Under the pieces are notes generated by a model. That model had not been told where the DNA came from. It saw only the letters and a program-made list of their open reading frames with translations, and did no database searches. Shown here in pieces: positions 59,460 through 64,000 of a stretch of 64,000 bases of DNA. The position numbers and the translations under genes are program-made. Within the stretch, counting starts at the first letter, position 1. Each line of letters starts with the position of its first letter. This DNA is from Aquisediminimonas sp031376385 (GTDB taxonomy: Bacteria > Pseudomonadota > Alphaproteobacteria > Sphingomonadales > Sphingomonadaceae). The stretch is from contig JANMDQ010000020.1 of the NCBI GenBank assembly GCA_031376385.1, positions 62,001-126,000 on the forward strand, in the 5' to 3' direction.

Positions 59460-60152
59460 ATGCGGAAACTATTGACACTATTGATCGGCGCAAGCGGGCT
59501 TGCCGCCTCCGTGCCTGCAAATGCAGCTTTGGTTGTGCTCGATTTTAATCCGGCAATCGCGTGCGCGCCGGCGGAATGCACATTTCCAACTCAGGATCTT
59601 TCCCCAACCTATGGATCGACTGCCCAGCTTGCGATCAGCTACCTGAATCGTTTCGCTGGTGAGGCGTTTCCAAATACGCTAAACTATATCAACTTCGGCG
59701 GTATTGGGAGTGGAGTTGCGTCAGGAAACCCAGGCTTCCGACCAGTGGATTTCATATTTTCGCCCATCGCAGGGTACGAGGTATCGCTGATCAGTGTCGA
59801 TAACTTTCAGATATTTGATGGCGCATTGACGGGCACCTTTAGCCTGTTTGATTCGTCAGACGCTTTAATCTCTAGCGTGGGCCATAGCACACCGGGTGCT
59901 ACCGATCCGTTGCAGCAAACGAACAGAGTGACAACAGTGTTCAACAGCGCCTATTTCTCAAACCCGCTGCGCCTGCGTGATTTTGTAGAGTCTGGGATGC
60001 ACTATGATAATCTGACACTCGATGTTCGACAAATTTCGAGCGTCGCGGCCGTCCCCGAACCTGCAACATGGGCAATGATGATCCTTGGCTTTGGCCTCAT
60101 CGGGGGCGCAATGCGGCGGCGGGCAGGCTTGGGTGCTTCTGCGATGGCGTAA
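59460..60152 (+). CDS. PEPxxWA-CTERM sorted exported protein
   Basis: 230 aa. Signal peptide MRKLLTLLIGASGLAASVPANA, a beta-rich middle of unknown fold with two cysteines (CAPAEC), and the sorting signal VPEPATWAMMILGFGLIGGAMRRRA near the C terminus. It would be exported and processed by an exosortase, then attached or released at the surface. The gene is divergent from the ECF sigma gene (218-nt gap) and carries the shared motif, so it is the likeliest sigma target. Confidence 0.9.
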   Translation: MRKLLTLLIGASGLAASVPANAALVVLDFNPAIACAPAECTFPTQDLSPTYGSTAQLAISYLNRFAGEAFPNTLNYINFGGIGSGVASGNPGFRPVDFIFSPIAGYEVSLISVDNFQIFDGALTGTFSLFDSSDALISSVGHSTPGATDPLQQTNRVTTVFNSAYFSNPLRLRDFVESGMHYDNLTLDVRQISSVAAVPEPATWAMMILGFGLIGGAMRRRAGLGASAMA

Positions 60153-60281
60153 AACAGATTTGGTGGGCAACGATATGGTCCGTTGCCCACCAACCGTGCT
60201 GAGGCTTCCGAAGCACATTTGGGCACGCCGCCACTTTCCCTCTCGCGCTCTGCGTTATAGTCATGTAACACAGTCGACGAG

Positions 60282-62357
60282 ATGACTGACCAGGCGCTTT
60301 TGCCCCCAACGCCCCGCCCCAGCCCTTGGGACCGCTTTATGCAGCGTCACCCTATGCCTGCGCCAGACGCCGCGCAGGCGTTTGGGCTGGATGCTGAGCC
60401 CGGACCAATTGGAGCGCCTAAGCGCCCGTCACGTCGCACTTACTGGATCAGGCGGGGGTTGCAGGCCGCACTGCTGCTGCTGATCGTCATCATCGCGTGG
60501 CTCGCCGTCACGGCCCCGCTGTCCAAATCGTTGGAGCCCATTGTTCCTCCGCGCCTCACTCTGCTGTCCGCCGATGGTCAGCCCTTTGCTCAGAATGGCG
60601 CGATTGTGGACAGGCCGGTGAACGCCGTAGACCTGCCAGAGCATGTCAAACAAGCCTTCATCGCCATTGAGGATCGGCGTTTTTACAGCCACATCGGCGT
60701 TGATCCGCGCTCTATCGCCCGCGCCTTCTGGAACAATCTGACGGGCGGCGGAAAGCAAGGGGGCAGCACGCTGACGCAACAGCTTGCCAAGTTTACGTTC
60801 CTCACCGCTGATCGCACCTATTCGCGCAAAGCCCGCGAAATGCTGATAGCCTTCTGGCTAGAGGCGTGGCTGACCAAGGATGAAATCCTTGAACGCTATC
60901 TTTCCAACGCTTATTTCGGCGAAAATCTTTACGGGATCAGGGCCGCCTCGCTCCATTATTTCTATCGCCAGCCAGAACGATTGACGCTGGCGCAAGCCGC
61001 GACGCTGGCGGGCCTTGTTCAGGCTCCGTCGCGATTGGCCCCGACGCGCAATCCTAAGGCCGCGGCGAAACGCGCGCGGATGGTATTGAATGCCATGGCT
61101 GATGTCGGGTTCATCACTGAAGCCAAAGCCAAAGCAACGGGAGCAGCAACTACTGACGTCCGCATTCGCGGCGTACTTCCCAGTGGCACCTATTTCGCAG
61201 ACTGGGCCATGAACTCTGCGCGGGCGAGCATTGATCAAGGTTACGGCGAACAGAAAGTCATCACAACGCTGGACGCGCGTCTGCAACGAGCGGCGCGTGA
61301 TGTCATTGCGCGCGCGCCGCTCGGTAAGGCACAAGTGGCCCTCATCGCGATGCGCCCGAACGGTGAAGTCGTCGCGATGGTTGGCGGCAAAAGCTATCAG
61401 GAGTCAGCGTTTAACCGCGCCACTCAGGGCGCACGGCAGCCGGGATCGACTTTCAAACTCTTTGTCTATTTAGCAGCGCTGAGATCCGGGATGACGCCAG
61501 ATAGCCTTGTGGATGACACGCCCATCACTGCGGGGCCATATCAACCGAAGAATTCGTCAAATCGCTACCGTGGCCAAATTACATTGCGAGAGGCTTTTGC
61601 GCAGTCCAGCAATGTGGCGACGGTGCGCCTGTATCAAAAGCTTGGCCATGCAGCTGTGGTGCGGGCCGCGCGGGACTTAGGCATCCGCAGCCCGATTGCG
61701 CAAGATCCCAGCGTTGCCTTGGGCTCGTCAGGCGTCTCGCTGCTCGAACTGACCAGTGCTTACGCGGCTGTTGCGGCCAACCGCTGGCCAGTGAAGCCTC
61801 ATCCTCTGGCGCAGGAGGAAGAAGGCTTCTTCGCTAACCTTCTGTCCTCACGCAGGAGTTTTTCAGGCGATGAACATGCGATGTTGCTCGATATGATGGG
61901 GGCAGTAATCACGCAGGGGACGGGGCGAGCGGCTGCGCTTCGCATCAAGACTTACGGCAAAACTGGAACCAGCCAGGAAGGGCGCGATGCCCTGTTCGTG
62001 GGCTTTGCCGGAGATTTGGTTGTTGGTGTATGGATTGGCAATGATGACAATAGTCCGCTGAAAGGCATGACAGGCGGTGGTTTGCCGGCTCGCATCTGGC
62101 GTGACTTTATGGGTCGGGCTGTGAAGGGAGCAGCTCCTGTGGCACCACCTAAGCCCGTCAAGCGGCCTAACCCTGAAGGGCCAATCGAACCTCTGGACCT
62201 TCCCGAAATTCCAATTGATTTGGGCAATTCCAAAGTCGGTGTCGAAAATGGCGATACTCTGCGTGTGCAAACTGACATTGGCGGCTTCCCAATTGACGTG
62301 CGTTTGGGGCGGGACGGCGTGAGTGTTGACCGGGGTGAGAAACCACCGCCCCAATGA
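60282..62357 (+). CDS. Bifunctional penicillin-binding protein (PBP1 class A)
   Basis: 691-aa peptidoglycan polymerase and cross-linker. Cytoplasmic N terminus, one membrane helix (about 59-79), GT51 glycosyltransferase with AFIAIEDRRFYSHIGVDPRS and GGSTLTQQLAKFTFL, then the transpeptidase with active Ser in RQPGSTFKLFVYLAAL, SSN in FAQSSNVATVRLY and KTGTS. A Pro-rich tail of about 70 residues follows. Which of PBP1a/1b/1c roles it has cannot be told. Confidence 0.94.
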   Translation: MTDQALLPPTPRPSPWDRFMQRHPMPAPDAAQAFGLDAEPGPIGAPKRPSRRTYWIRRGLQAALLLLIVIIAWLAVTAPLSKSLEPIVPPRLTLLSADGQPFAQNGAIVDRPVNAVDLPEHVKQAFIAIEDRRFYSHIGVDPRSIARAFWNNLTGGGKQGGSTLTQQLAKFTFLTADRTYSRKAREMLIAFWLEAWLTKDEILERYLSNAYFGENLYGIRAASLHYFYRQPERLTLAQAATLAGLVQAPSRLAPTRNPKAAAKRARMVLNAMADVGFITEAKAKATGAATTDVRIRGVLPSGTYFADWAMNSARASIDQGYGEQKVITTLDARLQRAARDVIARAPLGKAQVALIAMRPNGEVVAMVGGKSYQESAFNRATQGARQPGSTFKLFVYLAALRSGMTPDSLVDDTPITAGPYQPKNSSNRYRGQITLREAFAQSSNVATVRLYQKLGHAAVVRAARDLGIRSPIAQDPSVALGSSGVSLLELTSAYAAVAANRWPVKPHPLAQEEEGFFANLLSSRRSFSGDEHAMLLDMMGAVITQGTGRAAALRIKTYGKTGTSQEGRDALFVGFAGDLVVGVWIGNDDNSPLKGMTGGGLPARIWRDFMGRAVKGAAPVAPPKPVKRPNPEGPIEPLDLPEIPIDLGNSKVGVENGDTLRVQTDIGGFPIDVRLGRDGVSVDRGEKPPPQ

Positions 62358-62404
62358 ATGCATAGCCATTGCTCCCCGAACCCTCCGGGCCTATCGTTCC
62401 TGTT

Positions 62405-64000
62405 ATGTCCATTCAGATTCGCACATCTCTAGAAGAACCCGAAACCGGCGCGGAATTTGTGCCGCACCGCCCTTCGCGTCCACCCAAGGCCGAAGGCGGT
62501 AAACGGTTTGAGATTGTCAGCGATTATACCCCTGCGGGGGATCAACCCACGGCGATCAAAGAGTTGGTGGCTGGCATTAACGCGGAGGAACGGGATCAAG
62601 TTCTCCTCGGCGTCACAGGGTCGGGTAAGACATTCACCGTCGCGAAAGTGATTGAAGCGGTGCAGCGCCCTGCCTTGATCTTGGCACCCAATAAAATCCT
62701 CGCGGCTCAGCTTTACGGGGAGTTTAAGAGCTTTTTCCCTAATAATGCTGTCGAATATTTCGTCAGCTACTATGATTATTATCAGCCGGAAGCCTATGTC
62801 GCGCGGTCTGACACTTATATCGAAAAAGAATCTAGTGTGAACGAAGCAATTGACCGGATGCGGCATTCGGCCACCCGGTCATTGCTGGAGCGTGATGACG
62901 TGATCATCGTCGCCTCGGTCTCCTGCCTTTACGGAATCGGATCGGTCGAAACCTATTCCGCCATGATTTTTGATTTGAACAAGGGCGGAACTGCTGATCA
63001 GCGAGAGATCATTCGCAAGCTGGTGGCGCTCCAGTATAAGCGCAATGACGCCGCTTTTGCCCGAGGAAATTTCCGGGTGCGCGGCGATAATCTGGAGATA
63101 TTCCCATCGCATTATGAAGACACTGCTTGGCGGATCAGCTTTTTCGGCGATGATATAGAGGAAATTACCGAATTTGATCCTCTGACTGGCAAGAAAGTTG
63201 CCAACCTCGATTTCGTCCGCGTCTATGCCAACAGCCACCATGTCACGCCCGGCCCGACGCTTAAGCAAGCGATGGAAGCGATTAAGCTGGAGTTGCAAGT
63301 GCGGCTCACTGAAATGGTTGGCGAGGGCAAATTGCTGGAGGCGCAGCGGCTGGAACAGCGGACCAATTTCGATCTGGAGATGATCGCCGCGACCGGGAGC
63401 TGTGCAGGCATCGAAAATTACAGCCGCTTTCTTTCTGGCCGCTTACCGGGGGAACCGCCCCCGACTCTGTTCGAATATCTGCCAGAAAATGCGCTTCTGT
63501 TTGTCGACGAAAGCCATGTGAGCATTGGCCAGATCAACGGCATGTCGCGCGGGGACCATCGCCGTAAATTGACGCTGGCCGAATATGGCTTCCGCTTGCC
63601 CAGCTGCATCGACAATAGGCCTCTGCGCTTCAACGAATGGGACGCAATGCGCCCGCAGACAACTTATGTGAGCGCCACCCCCGGCAATTGGGAAATGGAG
63701 CGCGTTGAAGGCGTGTTTGCCGAGCAAGTCATTCGCCCCACTGGCCTGATCGATCCGCCCGTCGAAATTCGCCCTACCGAGGACCAGGTGCAGGATTGCA
63801 TCAACGAATGCCGTCTGGTCGCAGCGCAAGGATATCGCACGCTTGTCACCACACTCACCAAACGCATGGCGGAGGATCTGACTGAGTTCATGCATGAAGC
63901 GGGGCTGCGTGTGCGCTATATGCACAGCGATGTGGAAACGCTGGAACGGATTGAGCTGATCCGCGATCTGCGCATGGGCGTTTATGATGTGCTGGTTGGT
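62405..64000 (+). CDS. uvrB: Excinuclease ABC subunit B (3' end outside window)
   Basis: First 532 residues of the nucleotide excision repair helicase. Walker A GVTGSGKT at about 69-76, APNKILAAQLYGEFKSFFPNNAVEYFVSYYDYYQPEAYV with the beta-hairpin, SSVNEAIDRMRHSATRSL, then VDESHVSIGQINGM and PQTTYVSATPGNWEME. The N-terminal 30 residues are longer than in E. coli. Truncated only by the window edge. Confidence 0.98.
   Translation, partial: MSIQIRTSLEEPETGAEFVPHRPSRPPKAEGGKRFEIVSDYTPAGDQPTAIKELVAGINAEERDQVLLGVTGSGKTFTVAKVIEAVQRPALILAPNKILAAQLYGEFKSFFPNNAVEYFVSYYDYYQPEAYVARSDTYIEKESSVNEAIDRMRHSATRSLLERDDVIIVASVSCLYGIGSVETYSAMIFDLNKGGTADQREIIRKLVALQYKRNDAAFARGNFRVRGDNLEIFPSHYEDTAWRISFFGDDIEEITEFDPLTGKKVANLDFVRVYANSHHVTPGPTLKQAMEAIKLELQVRLTEMVGEGKLLEAQRLEQRTNFDLEMIAATGSCAGIENYSRFLSGRLPGEPPPTLFEYLPENALLFVDESHVSIGQINGMSRGDHRRKLTLAEYGFRLPSCIDNRPLRFNEWDAMRPQTTYVSATPGNWEMERVEGVFAEQVIRPTGLIDPPVEIRPTEDQVQDCINECRLVAAQGYRTLVTTLTKRMAEDLTEFMHEAGLRVRYMHSDVETLERIELIRDLRMGVYDVLVG

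Noticed and set aside
53340..60281. Integrative element using tRNA-Leu as attachment site
   Set aside because: No integrase gene, no repeated tRNA 3' end and no mobility genes are visible, so only an accessory-looking stretch is claimed.

Overview
The window looks like chromosomal DNA of a sphingomonad (Alphaproteobacteria, Sphingomonadales). The support is lineage-typical gene content rather than any single marker. It includes TonB-dependent receptors with the plug start DTIVVTAS / EIVVTAQKR, a PEPxxWA-CTERM protein, a DUF4167 protein beside prmC/prfA, and alphaproteobacterial-type acetolactate synthase with GEAS in place of GDGS. It also carries several families of intergenic palindromic repeats common in this group. 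GC is roughly in the mid-to-upper 50s (hand estimate). Coding is dense on both strands, with many ATGA/TGATG overlaps.

Layout. 1-8969: a catabolic-looking cluster around a LacI-type regulator (TonB receptor and Gfo/Idh/MocA oxidoreductase leftward; aldo/keto reductase, luciferase-like monooxygenase and two acyl-CoA dehydrogenases rightward). 9000-13790: a complete vitamin B12 uptake operon (btuB-btuF-btuC-btuD) behind a cobalamin riboswitch with a visible terminator. 13765-18293: MHS transporter, DMT transporter and a UvrD/PcrA-type helicase. 18385-21302: rpsM-rpsK-rpoA leftward with rplQ divergent, which is unusual. 21308-28853: branched-chain amino acid genes leuA (with a Leu-rich leader peptide), ilvC, ilvN and ilvB, plus YceI and an I78-type inhibitor lipoprotein, then miaA. 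28852-36618: serB, an IS5-type remnant, a zinc-type dehydrogenase, two tandem DUF4139 proteins and a phosphate-selective porin with a Pho-box-like site. 36736-41641: a hisS / prfA / prmC / DUF4167 block interrupted by a hicAB toxin-antitoxin module. 41726-53207: housekeeping and metabolic genes (Mo oxidoreductase, nitronate monooxygenase-like, infA, cold-shock protein, ketoacyl synthase, arfB, RluA-type synthase, nth, uppP). 53340: tRNA-Leu(CAG). 53503-60152: accessory-looking stretch (Stealth phosphotransferase, animal-type haem peroxidase, Ser/Thr kinase plus ECF sigma factor, PEPxxWA-CTERM protein). 60282-64000: bifunctional penicillin-binding protein and the 5' part of uvrB.

The most promising candidate for an undescribed system is the ECF sigma / membrane Ser/Thr kinase pair at 56304-59241. 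It sits between a haem peroxidase gene and a PEPxxWA-CTERM gene, and the upstream regions of both carry the same 11-mer GGGTCGCGCTT followed by NNNCTT. This suggests a small phospho-controlled regulon making a secreted or surface product. Other regulatory finds are the leu leader peptide, the riboswitch terminator, a compact hicA promoter that probably gives a leaderless mRNA, a Pho box and a strong palindrome in front of the acyl-CoA dehydrogenases.
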